A DNA stretch of 5,641 bases from Verrucomicrobiota bacterium (GCA_004293385.1 RDYO01000031.1:1-5641); one strand, 5' to 3'; counted from the stretch's first letter, positions 1-5,641 are shown. Notes: generated by a model from the letters alone, not told the origin. A program made the numbers and translations.

Positions 1-506
1 GCGATGCCGACGACGGCCATGCCCTTCGTCCGCTCCTTCTCGTCGGTGATGTCCGCGGCGGCGGCGCTGGCCACGGCGATGTTGCCGGCCATCATGCCCG
101 AGATGAGCCGGGTGACGACCACGAGCCAGAACTGCGCCGCGAAGATCCACAGGAAATACGAGAGCGCATTGCCGGCCAAGGTGATGGTCAGGATACGGCG
201 ACGGCCCAGGCGGTCGGAGAGAGCGCCCCAGATCGGCGAGAAGACGAATTGCAGCAACGAGTAGAGCGTGCTGAGGAGTCCGCCGAAGAGCACCGTCTTC
301 TTGAAGACCGTATCGCCGCCCATCCATTCCGCGGCTGAATTCAGGGAACCGATCAAGGTGCCGGCCGCGCCTTCCGTCCGGATATAGTGGTCCAGGAGGT
401 GGGGGAACAGCGGGATGATGATGCTGAAGCCCACGATGTCCATGAACACCGTCAGGAAGATGAGTCCGAGGATGCGGCGCTGGGGGAGGACGGCGGGGGC
501 GGACAT
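1..506 (-). CDS. MFS transporter, TetA-like, N-terminal part (runs off left edge)
   Basis: Translating the reverse strand from ATG at 506-504 gives 168 residues open to the window edge. This is the N-terminal part of a major facilitator superfamily permease, a 12-helix inner-membrane secondary transporter, usually a proton-coupled drug or metabolite exporter. Visible features: TM1 about residues 12-33 with MDIVGFSIIIP; a periplasmic loop of about 35 residues; TM2 about 72-93; the cytoplasmic motif A GALSDRLGRRR (94-104) with the family's Asp98, Arg99, Gly101 and Arg102-Arg103; TM3 about 105-124; and TM4 with TRLISGMMAG (132-141), matching the Arg-x3-Gly motif B. ADITDEKERTKGM (151-163) is the usual pre-TM5 loop of the TetA-like branch. 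The substrate cannot be told. The start is uncertain: GTG at 515-513 adds three residues and has a better placed Shine-Dalgarno (GGGGGAG at 530-524, 8-nt spacing). Divergent from the DUF362-like gene. Confidence 0.9.
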   Translation of the reverse strand, partial: MSAPAVLPQRRILGLIFLTVFMDIVGFSIIIPLFPHLLDHYIRTEGAAGTLIGSLNSAAEWMGGDTVFKKTVLFGGLLSTLYSLLQFVFSPIWGALSDRLGRRRILTITLAGNALSYFLWIFAAQFWLVVVTRLISGMMAGNIAVASAAAADITDEKERTKGMAVVGI

Positions 507-588
507 GCGCCTCACGATGGGGTCTCCCCCTCCCCGTGCAAACAAAACAGCGGCTTGCGGCGGGGCGGCAAAGGAAGAGGATGCGGGC
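507..588. promoter_or_regulatory. Divergent intergenic spacer between MFS and DUF362-like genes
   Basis: The 82-bp gap between two divergently transcribed genes must carry or border the start signals of both. I see a strong ribosome-binding site for the plus gene (AGGAAGAGG, 572-580) and a G-rich one for the minus gene (GGGGGAG read at 530-524). The spacer contains no TA dinucleotide, so neither strand offers a conventional sigma-70 -10 box. Promoters may lie inside the flanking coding sequence or use another sigma factor. Confidence 0.4.
572..580 (+). promoter_or_regulatory. Ribosome-binding site fixing the DUF362-like start
   Basis: The purine run AGGAAGAGG ends 8 nt before ATG 589. It sets the start there rather than at the upstream in-frame ATGs from 415 onward, which lie inside the divergent transporter gene and lack a signal peptide. 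Confidence 0.7.
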
Positions 589-1590
589 ATGCGCTTCTTC
601 GCCGCCCTCGCCTTGGTCCTCGTCGGCACCGCCGCCGGCGATGCCGCCACCGACCCGAAGCTGCTGCTCATCGAGCAGAAGCTCGGCGGCTTCGAAGACC
701 GTGACTACGCCGTCGCCGTGGAGAAGACCCTCGGGGAGTTCGAAGGCCGCACCGGCCTCAGCCTCCGCCCCGGCGAACTCAAGCGCTGCGGCCTCAAGCT
801 TTCCTCCGAAGGCGGCGCCGGTCTGGCCACGCCCAAGCCGTTGGTCCGCGCGATCACGGCCGCCCTGCTCCGCCGCGGGTTCGCGCAAGGCGCGATCACC
901 CTATGCGACGCCAAGCCGGACAATCTCCGCCAGGCCGGCTTCCTGCCCTCGCTCTCTTCTCAGCCCGACGCCTTCGAAGGTTTCCCGGTCCTCGCCTGGG
1001 AGACCCTCGCCCCGGGCTGGGCGGCCGACAGCCGCCTGCGCTACGAGAACCAGGTGCTGCCTCGCCCGGGAACTCCGAACGTGCCTTGGGGCGACGCACG
1101 CGTGAGCGTGCTCCCGAAGACCCTCGTCGATGAGGTCGATTTCTGGATCAACCTGCCGGTGCTCAGCGACAGCCGCTCGCTCGGCGTGCACGGCGCGATG
1201 GCCGCGGCTTCGATCGGCAACATGGCCAACGCCGAACGCTTCCTCGATAATCCCTTCAACGCCTCCAAGGCCGCCGTGGAAGTCTGCGCCATCCCGAAGC
1301 TGTCCAAGCGCAACGTGCTGACGATGCTCTCCCTGGAGCGCTACCAGGTGCTCGGCGGTCCCGGCTTCGACGCCAGCTGGTGCCGCTCGGAGAAGACGCT
1401 GCTCGGCAGCGCCAACCCGGTGATCATCGACTTCATCGGGCTCCAGAAGATCAACGCCGCCCGTGCCGCCAGCGGCATCGCGACGATTCATCCGGAGCCG
1501 CCGATCTTCGCCGCCGCCAACGCAGGCGAGATCCGCTTGGGCACCTGCCGCCCGGCCGACATCACGCTCGTCCGCCTCCCCGCCCCTTAA
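589..1590 (+). CDS. Exported DUF362-like protein of unknown function
   Basis: 333 residues from ATG 589, chosen for its Shine-Dalgarno at 8 nt and because it starts a good signal peptide: MR, then the hydrophobic stretch FFAALALVLVG, then AGDA-ATD, with likely cleavage after Ala19 or Ala20. The protein is therefore probably periplasmic or secreted. The body resembles DUF362 proteins: an Asp-rich middle strand (TLVDEVDFWINLPVLSD), a conserved VLGGPGF-type glycine turn, SANPVIIDFIGLQKIN as the 'position the asset' strand of that family, and a closing EIRLGTCRPADI segment. Many DUF362 proteins act near iron-sulfur or ferredoxin chemistry, but none of the five mature cysteines here forms a CxxC pair, so no cluster-binding motif is visible. 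The biochemical role is unknown. It ends tail-to-tail on the YndJ-like gene, so no shared operon exists on that side. The coding frame is secure; the family name is moderately sure. Confidence 0.85.
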   Translation: MRFFAALALVLVGTAAGDAATDPKLLLIEQKLGGFEDRDYAVAVEKTLGEFEGRTGLSLRPGELKRCGLKLSSEGGAGLATPKPLVRAITAALLRRGFAQGAITLCDAKPDNLRQAGFLPSLSSQPDAFEGFPVLAWETLAPGWAADSRLRYENQVLPRPGTPNVPWGDARVSVLPKTLVDEVDFWINLPVLSDSRSLGVHGAMAAASIGNMANAERFLDNPFNASKAAVEVCAIPKLSKRNVLTMLSLERYQVLGGPGFDASWCRSEKTLLGSANPVIIDFIGLQKINAARAASGIATIHPEPPIFAAANAGEIRLGTCRPADITLVRLPAP

Positions 1591-2930
1591 GCCGCGAGTC
1601 GGCGCAGATTGTCCGCGCCGGCGCGGAAAGCGGCGAGTTGGAATCGACGGTAGACCGGCAACCCGCACCAGACGAACCAGCGGCTCGGGCGGACATGATA
1701 GGAGACGGTGAGGACCATTTCTTCGCCATCGCGCTTCACTTCCGCCCGCCAGACGCCGCGTCCGTAATGACGGCGAGTCGTCGCATAGCCCAACGCGACC
1801 CGCTCGTCACCGGCTTCCGCGACGTCGACCTCGACGATGGCCGGCAGCATCAGCGGCGCCAGGCCTGGCAGATTCGGAACGAACAAGCCAAGCCCTAGCC
1901 TGTCGCCGACGCGTACCGCACGGCCTTCGTCTTCGAATTGTGTCCGCCGAACCATCACGGAGGCAGGATAGAAGCGGTAACCGAGCAGGGCTGCCTTCAC
2001 CCGGGCAAAGGCTTCCGGCGACCAAGGGCCGACCACGACACGATGCGAATCGGCGAAAGTCGCCGTCGCGCGATCGCCGGCCTCGACGGGCGTATTGAGA
2101 TCCGGCGTCGGCGGGGCGACGTCCTCGAACGCCGGCGCCTGGGCCGCGAGCAACAACGCACCGAGCAGGTTGAGCGAGCCGTGCACCGACGCCATCTGCG
2201 GGATGGTAAGATAATCCCAGCCGAAGGCGTGCGCGGCGGTGTAGCCGACACCTAGGAGGAAGCCGGGGACGAGACAGACATAAGGCCACGGGCCGCGCCT
2301 GACGGGCATGAACGCCGCCCAGAGTAAGAAGCCCGCGGCGAAGACCACGGCGGCCGCGAGTTCGACCGCACCCGGCCGAAGCGGATCCGTCCGCAGGGCG
2401 AAGCACAACGCGGTGGCGGGAGCGCCAGCCACATACAGCCACTGTCCCAGATCGCGCCAACGGCAGCGGGCGAGCGGACGTTCACTGGCCGACATCGCGA
2501 GCGGCAGGACGCCAAAGGTGATGGCGAAGTGTACGGTGGTCAGCGTGGCAAGAGGATCGGGGAAACCGGCGAAGGTGCGGTCATAGCGCGACCAGATCCA
2601 AGCCGTCGCGGCGACCAAAGGGCCCGTCGCGGACAACATCTCGAGGAAGCGACGCGGCGCCGGTGCTTGGTCGTCAGCCAGGAATCGACGCAAGCCATGC
2701 GCCCAAAGCCAGAGCGCGAAGAAGAGCGCTGGCGCGGCGGCCAAGGCCGGCACGAGCCCAGGACCCTCGGAGAAATTCCACGCGACCAGCCAAAGCGCCA
2801 GACAAGGCCAAGCCGACCTTCGCAGCCAGATCGGAAAACCTCGATCCAGATGCTGCGCCCAGACCAGCGCCGCCCAGAAGCAGAGCGCCGCGATGATCGT
2901 AAACCAATCGACGGTGGTGAGTCGCTCCAT
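1587..2930 (-). CDS. YndJ-like polytopic membrane protein with C-terminal DUF1990 (UPF0548) domain
   Basis: 447 residues from ATG 2930. Residues about 8-266 hold roughly seven to nine hydrophobic segments (near 8-27, 38-53, 57-79, 98-116, 128-147, 162-180, 187-208, 215-236 and 249-266). The recognisable YndJ-type signatures are FPDPLATLTTVHFAITFG, with His134, and SVHGSLNLLG, with His250 and Asn254; histidines within membrane segments suggest a redox, metal or proton role, which is inference. Residues about 290-445 form a soluble domain like DUF1990: GYRFYP, VGDRLGLGL, VEVDV...RVALGYATT, and a final SRWFVWCGLPVYRRFQLAAF matching the family's closing 'SrP...P..r..Q' pattern. The usual GHPESGEE-like signature is replaced by RHYGRGVWR. 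There is no good Shine-Dalgarno (AGGG only 2 nt before ATG). The function of this architecture is not known. It lies just beyond the mdh terminator and converges on the DUF362-like gene. Confidence 0.85.
   Translation of the reverse strand: MERLTTVDWFTIIAALCFWAALVWAQHLDRGFPIWLRRSAWPCLALWLVAWNFSEGPGLVPALAAAPALFFALWLWAHGLRRFLADDQAPAPRRFLEMLSATGPLVAATAWIWSRYDRTFAGFPDPLATLTTVHFAITFGVLPLAMSASERPLARCRWRDLGQWLYVAGAPATALCFALRTDPLRPGAVELAAAVVFAAGFLLWAAFMPVRRGPWPYVCLVPGFLLGVGYTAAHAFGWDYLTIPQMASVHGSLNLLGALLLAAQAPAFEDVAPPTPDLNTPVEAGDRATATFADSHRVVVGPWSPEAFARVKAALLGYRFYPASVMVRRTQFEDEGRAVRVGDRLGLGLFVPNLPGLAPLMLPAIVEVDVAEAGDERVALGYATTRRHYGRGVWRAEVKRDGEEMVLTVSYHVRPSRWFVWCGLPVYRRFQLAAFRAGADNLRRLAA
1612..1627. 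repeat. Perfect 16-bp GC palindrome near the convergent gene ends
   Basis: TCCGCGCCGGCGCGGA is its own reverse complement. It lies 22 bp beyond the DUF362-like stop and inside the last codons of the YndJ-like gene, encoding Phe-Arg-Ala-Gly-Ala-Asp. RNA of either strand could fold into a 6-bp stem with a CCGG loop. No U-tract follows on either strand, so it is not a canonical terminator. GC-rich Arg-Ala-Gly codons could produce it by chance. Confidence 0.4.
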
Positions 2931-2936
2931 GACCCT

Positions 2937-2964
2937 AGCGTATGGGCATGAAAAAGGCGGTCAA
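2937..2964 (-). promoter_or_regulatory. Possible sigma-70 promoter for the YndJ-like gene nested in the mdh terminator
   Basis: Read on the minus strand, TTGACC (2964-2959) matches five of six bases of the -35 consensus. It is followed after 16 bp by TACGCT (2942-2937), which keeps the three most conserved -10 positions (T1, A2, T6). Transcription would start around 2931-2930, at or next to the ATG, giving a leaderless or nearly leaderless message, consistent with the lack of a well placed Shine-Dalgarno. The -35 element would overlap the terminator hairpin. A single weak match of this kind can arise by chance. Confidence 0.35.
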
Positions 2965-2985
2965 GGGAGGTCCCTTGCCGCCTTT
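2951..2985 (-). terminator. Intrinsic terminator of mdh
   Basis: On the minus strand, AAAGGCGG + CAAGGG (2985-2972), a four-base ACCT loop (2971-2968), CCCTTG (2967-2962), a bulged A (2961) and CCGCCTTT (2960-2953) form a 14-bp stem with one bulge, ending in five T residues (2955-2951). It begins 18 nt after the mdh stop codon. This is a textbook rho-independent terminator for mdh. The plus-strand reading has only GGTTT after the stem, and the convergent plus gene ends far upstream, so it is unlikely to work in that direction. Confidence 0.9.
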
Positions 2986-3003
2986 GGTTTCAGAAGGCTG
3001 GCT

Positions 3004-4005
3004 TCAGAGCTTCAGGCCGAGGGCTTCCGAAGCCGTCGCGCGCTCTTCGAGCAGTTCCTTCTCGGTGATCGCGATCTTCTCCTTGGAGAAGGCGTCGAGC
3101 GGCAGGCCCTGCACGATCTCCCAAGAGCCATCGGCCTTGGTGCGGATCGGGTAACCGAACATGATGCCCGGAGCGATGCCGTAGTCGCCCTTGGAGAGCA
3201 CGGCGACGGAATGCCAGTCGCCGGCCGGAGTCGGGAAGTGCAGGCTACGCAGGGTGTCGAGGGCCGCGTTGGCGGCGGAGGCGGCCGAAGAGGCGCCACG
3301 GGCCTTGATCACGGCCGCGCCGCGCTTCTGGACGTCAGGGACGAAGGTCTCCTTGAGCCAGGCGTGATCGGTGATGACCTGGGTGGCCGGCTTGCCGCCG
3401 ATGAGGGCGTTGGTGAAGTCAGGATACTGCGTCGAGGAGTGGTTGCCCCAGATGGCGACGTTCTTGACGACGGAGTTGTGGGCGCCGGCCTTGGCGGCGA
3501 GCTGCGACTTGGCGCGGTTCTCGTCGAGGCGGGTCATGGCGAAGAAGTTCTCGGCCGGCAGGTTGCCGGCGGAACGCAGCGCGATGAGGGCGTTGGTGTT
3601 GCAAGGATTGCCGACGACGAGGACCTTGACGGACTTCTTGGCGTTGCGCGCGATGGCTTCGCCCTGGCCGATGAAGATCTTGCCGTTGATGCCGAGCAGG
3701 TCCTTGCGCTCCATGCCGTCCTTGCGCGGGACCGCGCCGATGAGCAGGCACCAGTCGGCGTCCTTGAAGCCTTCGTTGAGGTCGCCGGTGGCGACGACGT
3801 CGGTGAGCAGCGGGAAAGCGCAGTCCTGGAGTTCCATCACGACGCCGGCGAGGGCGTTGAGGCCGGGTCCGACTTCGATGAGGTTAAGAGCGACCGGCTG
3901 GTCGGGGCCGAAGACGGCGCCGGAGGCGAGGCGGAAGATGGCGGCGTAACCGATGTTGCCGGCGGCGCCGGTGACGGCGACGCGAATGGGGGACTTGGAG
4001 GCCAT
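3004..4005 (-). CDS. mdh: Malate dehydrogenase (NAD-type)
   Basis: 333 residues, a normal length for the cytosolic-type MDH family. It interconverts malate and oxaloacetate with NAD(H) in the TCA cycle, in the cytoplasm. Order of motifs: N-terminal Rossmann glycine loop TGAAGNIGY (12-20); Glu44 at the end of strand 2 (LIEV), the acidic residue that usually selects NAD over NADP; MELQDCAFPLL (58-68); the substrate loop GAVPRKDGMERKDLL, with Arg94 and Arg100 as oxaloacetate contacts; GNPCNTNA (132-139); the catalytic aspartate in MTRLDENRA (Asp161, with Arg164); and the catalytic histidine in WGNHSSTQYPDF (His189). All expected active-site residues are present, so it should be active. The start ATG 4005 fits the family's N-terminus; only a weak AGG about 9 nt upstream serves as Shine-Dalgarno. 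It lies 48 bp after the exonuclease gene and ends at a strong terminator. Confidence 0.97.
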   Translation of the reverse strand: MASKSPIRVAVTGAAGNIGYAAIFRLASGAVFGPDQPVALNLIEVGPGLNALAGVVMELQDCAFPLLTDVVATGDLNEGFKDADWCLLIGAVPRKDGMERKDLLGINGKIFIGQGEAIARNAKKSVKVLVVGNPCNTNALIALRSAGNLPAENFFAMTRLDENRAKSQLAAKAGAHNSVVKNVAIWGNHSSTQYPDFTNALIGGKPATQVITDHAWLKETFVPDVQKRGAAVIKARGASSAASAANAALDTLRSLHFPTPAGDWHSVAVLSKGDYGIAPGIMFGYPIRTKADGSWEIVQGLPLDAFSKEKIAITEKELLEERATASEALGLKL

Positions 4006-4053
4006 AAGAGAATGCCTATCTAGTTAGGCCCTCCCCCGGGAGTGAAGCGGAAA
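4006..4053 (-). promoter_or_regulatory. Exonuclease-mdh spacer with two small inverted repeats
   Basis: The 48-bp gap contains GCCTA...TAGGC (4014-4018 and 4025-4029, 6-nt loop) and CTCCC/GGGAG (4031-4035 and 4038-4042). Neither is followed by a T-run in the minus direction, so I see no terminator and read-through from the exonuclease gene into mdh is plausible. The first repeat would pair the only Shine-Dalgarno-like AGG of mdh. No good -10 box is evident (candidates TAGATA and TAACTA are poor). Confidence 0.35.
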
Positions 4054-4734
4054 CTAAAGCCCGAGCTCCCCTTGCATGAGGTCATCAGCCGCCGGCGCCG
4101 ACATGCTGTCGCGAACTAATTGTGACAAAGGCGCGGCGGAGCGCCCTTCCTGCCCGCAGAGCGCCCGAAGCACCAAGGCGGCGGCCAAGGCGTCGTAAAG
4201 GGCGCAGTGGTAGCGCCGACGGGCGGGCGGGCAATGGTCGGCCGCCAGCTCCTCCAGCCGGGGGCCGAGGCGCAGGGCCGAGACCAAGGCCCCGAGGCGG
4301 AAGTCGCCGAGCGAAGGGGCCCAGGCCCGGGCCAGCCTGCAAGTGTCGATCCAAGGCCCCCATTCGGCGACCTCGGCAGATTCGCCGACGAAACCAGGCA
4401 CGACCGATGGACGCGACCAGGTGCCGCGGAGCAGGCCGGATTCGACCGAAGCGTTATGGGCGGCGAGCAGACCGGTCCGGCGGAGACTGACCCAGCGATC
4501 CCATTCGGACTCGAAGGGCGGGCGCCCCTTGAGTTCCTTCGCGCCAAGTCCGTGACACTGCGTGTCGATGGCGGGGACGGGCACGCGCGACGCGTGCAGG
4601 CTCGTGGCGGCGGAGACGACTTCGCCGCCGAGCAAGGTGGCGACGCCGAACTCGACGACGCCGGTCCGGGCGCTGCCTTCGAAATCGACGACGTGAATCG
4701 GGACGGAGGACCAGGTGAAGGCGACAGGGCTCAT
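4054..4734 (-). CDS. DEDDh-type (DnaQ/RNase T-like) 3'-5' exonuclease
   Basis: 226 residues, a single exonuclease domain with no obvious extra domain. Members remove nucleotides from the 3' end of DNA or RNA using two metal ions held by four acidic residues, with a histidine as general base. Seen here: motif I VVDFEG with Asp17 and Glu19; HGLGAKELKGRPPF (61-74), the usual substrate-side helix; motif II AAHNASVESGLL (91-102), where Glu98 stands in the place of the usual aspartate; WIDTCRLARAW...DFRLGAL (128-150), the typical linker to the second half; and motif III YHCALYDALAAA with His176 and Asp181. ATG 4734 lies 4 bp after the hrpB stop with no Shine-Dalgarno, so translation is probably coupled to hrpB. 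DNA or RNA preference cannot be told. The family is clear; activity is likely but the motif II change leaves some doubt. Confidence 0.88.
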   Translation of the reverse strand: MSPVAFTWSSVPIHVVDFEGSARTGVVEFGVATLLGGEVVSAATSLHASRVPVPAIDTQCHGLGAKELKGRPPFESEWDRWVSLRRTGLLAAHNASVESGLLRGTWSRPSVVPGFVGESAEVAEWGPWIDTCRLARAWAPSLGDFRLGALVSALRLGPRLEELAADHCPPARRRYHCALYDALAAALVLRALCGQEGRSAAPLSQLVRDSMSAPAADDLMQGELGL

Positions 4735-4738
4735 GGGG

Positions 4739-5641
4739 TCAGCGCCATTCGTGCTTAGGGTAACGGCCGCGGAGTTCCTTCTTCACGCCTTCGTAAGAGC
4801 CCTTCCAGAAGGCGTCGAGGTCGGTGGTACGTTGCTGGGTGCGGCGGGCCGGCGACTGGATGCACACGACCATCGGCACTTTACCAAGGCAGACACGCAG
4901 CTTGCTGCCCGGGAAATCATAGAGTTCCTGCACGGTGGCTTCGACCTCGGCCTGCCCATCCTCGGTATACTCGATGCGCGCGGGATGCTTCTTGCGCGGC
5001 AGGATGATCTTCTCGGGGCAATAAGACTCGAGCGCCATGGCCTGCTCATGCGTCAGCCAGCCACGGACGACGCCGAAGACGGGGCGGTCGCGGATGTCGC
5101 GATAGGCCACGGCGCCGGCGCAGACTTCTTCGATCACCATGCGGCGTGCGTCCTCGTCGAACGGCGGGATGCCGAGCTCGGGGCAATGCTTGGAGAGGAA
5201 ATTGACGCGGCGGATCCACGCGTCCACGGGCGCATCCCATTTCTCGAGTTCAAGACGTCCGGCGGCGACCTCTTCCGCGAGCAGGCGGCTGGCCGCGTCG
5301 GAGGGGGCGTCGTCACGCTCCTTGGCCTCAAGGACGAGGTCGCGGAAGCGTCGCTCGACGCGCGTGACCACGCGACGTTGAGATCCGTCGTAGCGGACCT
5401 GATTGACGGTCGAGAATTCGGCCGGGAAGAGTTCCTGCAACCAGGCCTCCTCGATGGCGGTCGCCAAGGAAAGGTAAGTCGTCACGCCGCCGCGGGCCTG
5501 GATCTCATCGACCTCGGCCGCGACCAAGAGCTTGGCGTTACGGATGGAGGATTCGCGGCGCAGCTCGCCGGTGCGACCGTGCACCAGGGCGCAGCGCAAC
5601 GTACCGGCGTCGAGACGGACGGCGAGGCGGTCCGAGAAACC
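4739..5641 (-). CDS. hrpB: ATP-dependent helicase HrpB, C-terminal 300 residues (start lies beyond right edge)
   Basis: The frame is open from the right edge to TGA at 4741-4739. It reads GFSDRLAVRLDAGTLRC at the edge, which matches the stretch after the helicase core where HrpB proteins have 'PDR.A.R...GTLRC'. The end holds the HrpB-specific C-terminal domain: QELYDF (238-243 of the fragment), a SPARRTQQRTTDLDAFW segment (263-279) and a final KGSYEGVKKELRGRYPKHEW (280-299), nearly diagnostic. HrpB is a DEAH-box superfamily 2 ATPase related to RNA helicases, cytoplasmic, whose substrate in bacteria is not settled. The N-terminal RecA-like domains with the ATPase motifs are outside the window, so their integrity cannot be judged. 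Full proteins are around 800 residues, so about 500 are missing here. It is followed after 4 bp by the exonuclease gene. Confidence 0.93.
   Translation of the reverse strand, partial: GFSDRLAVRLDAGTLRCALVHGRTGELRRESSIRNAKLLVAAEVDEIQARGGVTTYLSLATAIEEAWLQELFPAEFSTVNQVRYDGSQRRVVTRVERRFRDLVLEAKERDDAPSDAASRLLAEEVAAGRLELEKWDAPVDAWIRRVNFLSKHCPELGIPPFDEDARRMVIEEVCAGAVAYRDIRDRPVFGVVRGWLTHEQAMALESYCPEKIILPRKKHPARIEYTEDGQAEVEATVQELYDFPGSKLRVCLGKVPMVVCIQSPARRTQQRTTDLDAFWKGSYEGVKKELRGRYPKHEWR

Noticed and set aside
383..388. TATAGT as a -10 box for the plus-strand gene
   Set aside because: No acceptable -35 lies 16-18 bp upstream, and it is about 200 bp from the start codon inside the transporter gene.
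415..588. 58-residue N-terminal extension of the DUF362-like protein
   Set aside because: The extension overlaps the start of the divergent transporter gene, is basic and unstructured, and would bury the signal peptide; ATG 589 has a well placed Shine-Dalgarno.
901..1668. Minus-strand open frame of 255 codons opposite the DUF362-like gene
   Set aside because: Low-complexity Arg/Gly/Glu-rich translation, no ribosome-binding site or recognisable motif, and it overlaps both real convergent genes.
2893..4023. Plus-strand open frame of 376 codons across the whole mdh gene
   Set aside because: It is the antisense of a clearly conserved mdh gene; its composition (runs of Gly, Asp, Val, Glu) is typical of GC-rich shadow frames and no family motif is visible.
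4031..4042. CTCCC/GGGAG as a terminator after the exonuclease gene
   Set aside because: The stem is at most 4-5 bp with a 2-4-nt loop and no T-run follows on the minus strand.
4207..4758. Plus-strand 183-codon frame opposite the exonuclease gene
   Set aside because: It is an antisense shadow rich in Gly, Arg and Ala; the minus strand carries the recognisable DEDDh motifs.
5597..5599. TTG as a start codon for the right-edge minus-strand gene
   Set aside because: The frame continues upstream to the window edge with HrpB-like sequence, so this codon is an internal leucine (GTLRC).

Overview
The window is GC-rich bacterial DNA (roughly two thirds GC by eye) with dense protein genes and no RNA genes, insertion sequences or CRISPR arrays that I can see. 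It looks chromosomal. The mix of an NAD-type malate dehydrogenase of the TGAAGNIGY class, an HrpB helicase, a YndJ/DUF1990 membrane protein and an exported DUF362-like protein would fit a Verrucomicrobiota (Opitutales-like) genome. That assignment is an impression from protein style, not a demonstrated placement.

Layout from left to right. Positions 1-506 (minus strand) hold the N-terminal half of a TetA-like major facilitator transporter that runs off the left edge. An 82-bp divergent spacer (507-588) separates it from the only plus-strand gene, 589-1590, an exported DUF362-like protein. That gene ends tail-to-tail with a minus-strand gene at 1587-2930, a polytopic YndJ-like protein with a C-terminal DUF1990 domain; the two stop codons share the palindrome TTAA. 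A strong intrinsic terminator (2951-2985) separates this gene from malate dehydrogenase (mdh, 3004-4005, minus). Upstream of mdh lie a DEDDh-type 3'-5' exonuclease (4054-4734, minus) and the C-terminal 300 residues of the helicase HrpB (4739-5641, minus, running off the right edge).

hrpB, the exonuclease gene and mdh are co-oriented with gaps of 4 bp and 48 bp and no terminator between them, then a clear terminator after mdh, so they may form one transcription unit. hrpB and the exonuclease are spaced closely enough for translational coupling, a helicase-nuclease pairing that suggests joint nucleic-acid processing. mdh is a housekeeping TCA-cycle gene and probably only a positional neighbour.

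I found no convincing complete new system. The points most worth a second look are the HrpB-exonuclease pair with its altered exonuclease motif II, the YndJ-DUF1990 protein with a divergent DUF1990 signature, and a possible promoter nested in the mdh terminator that would give a leaderless or nearly leaderless message.
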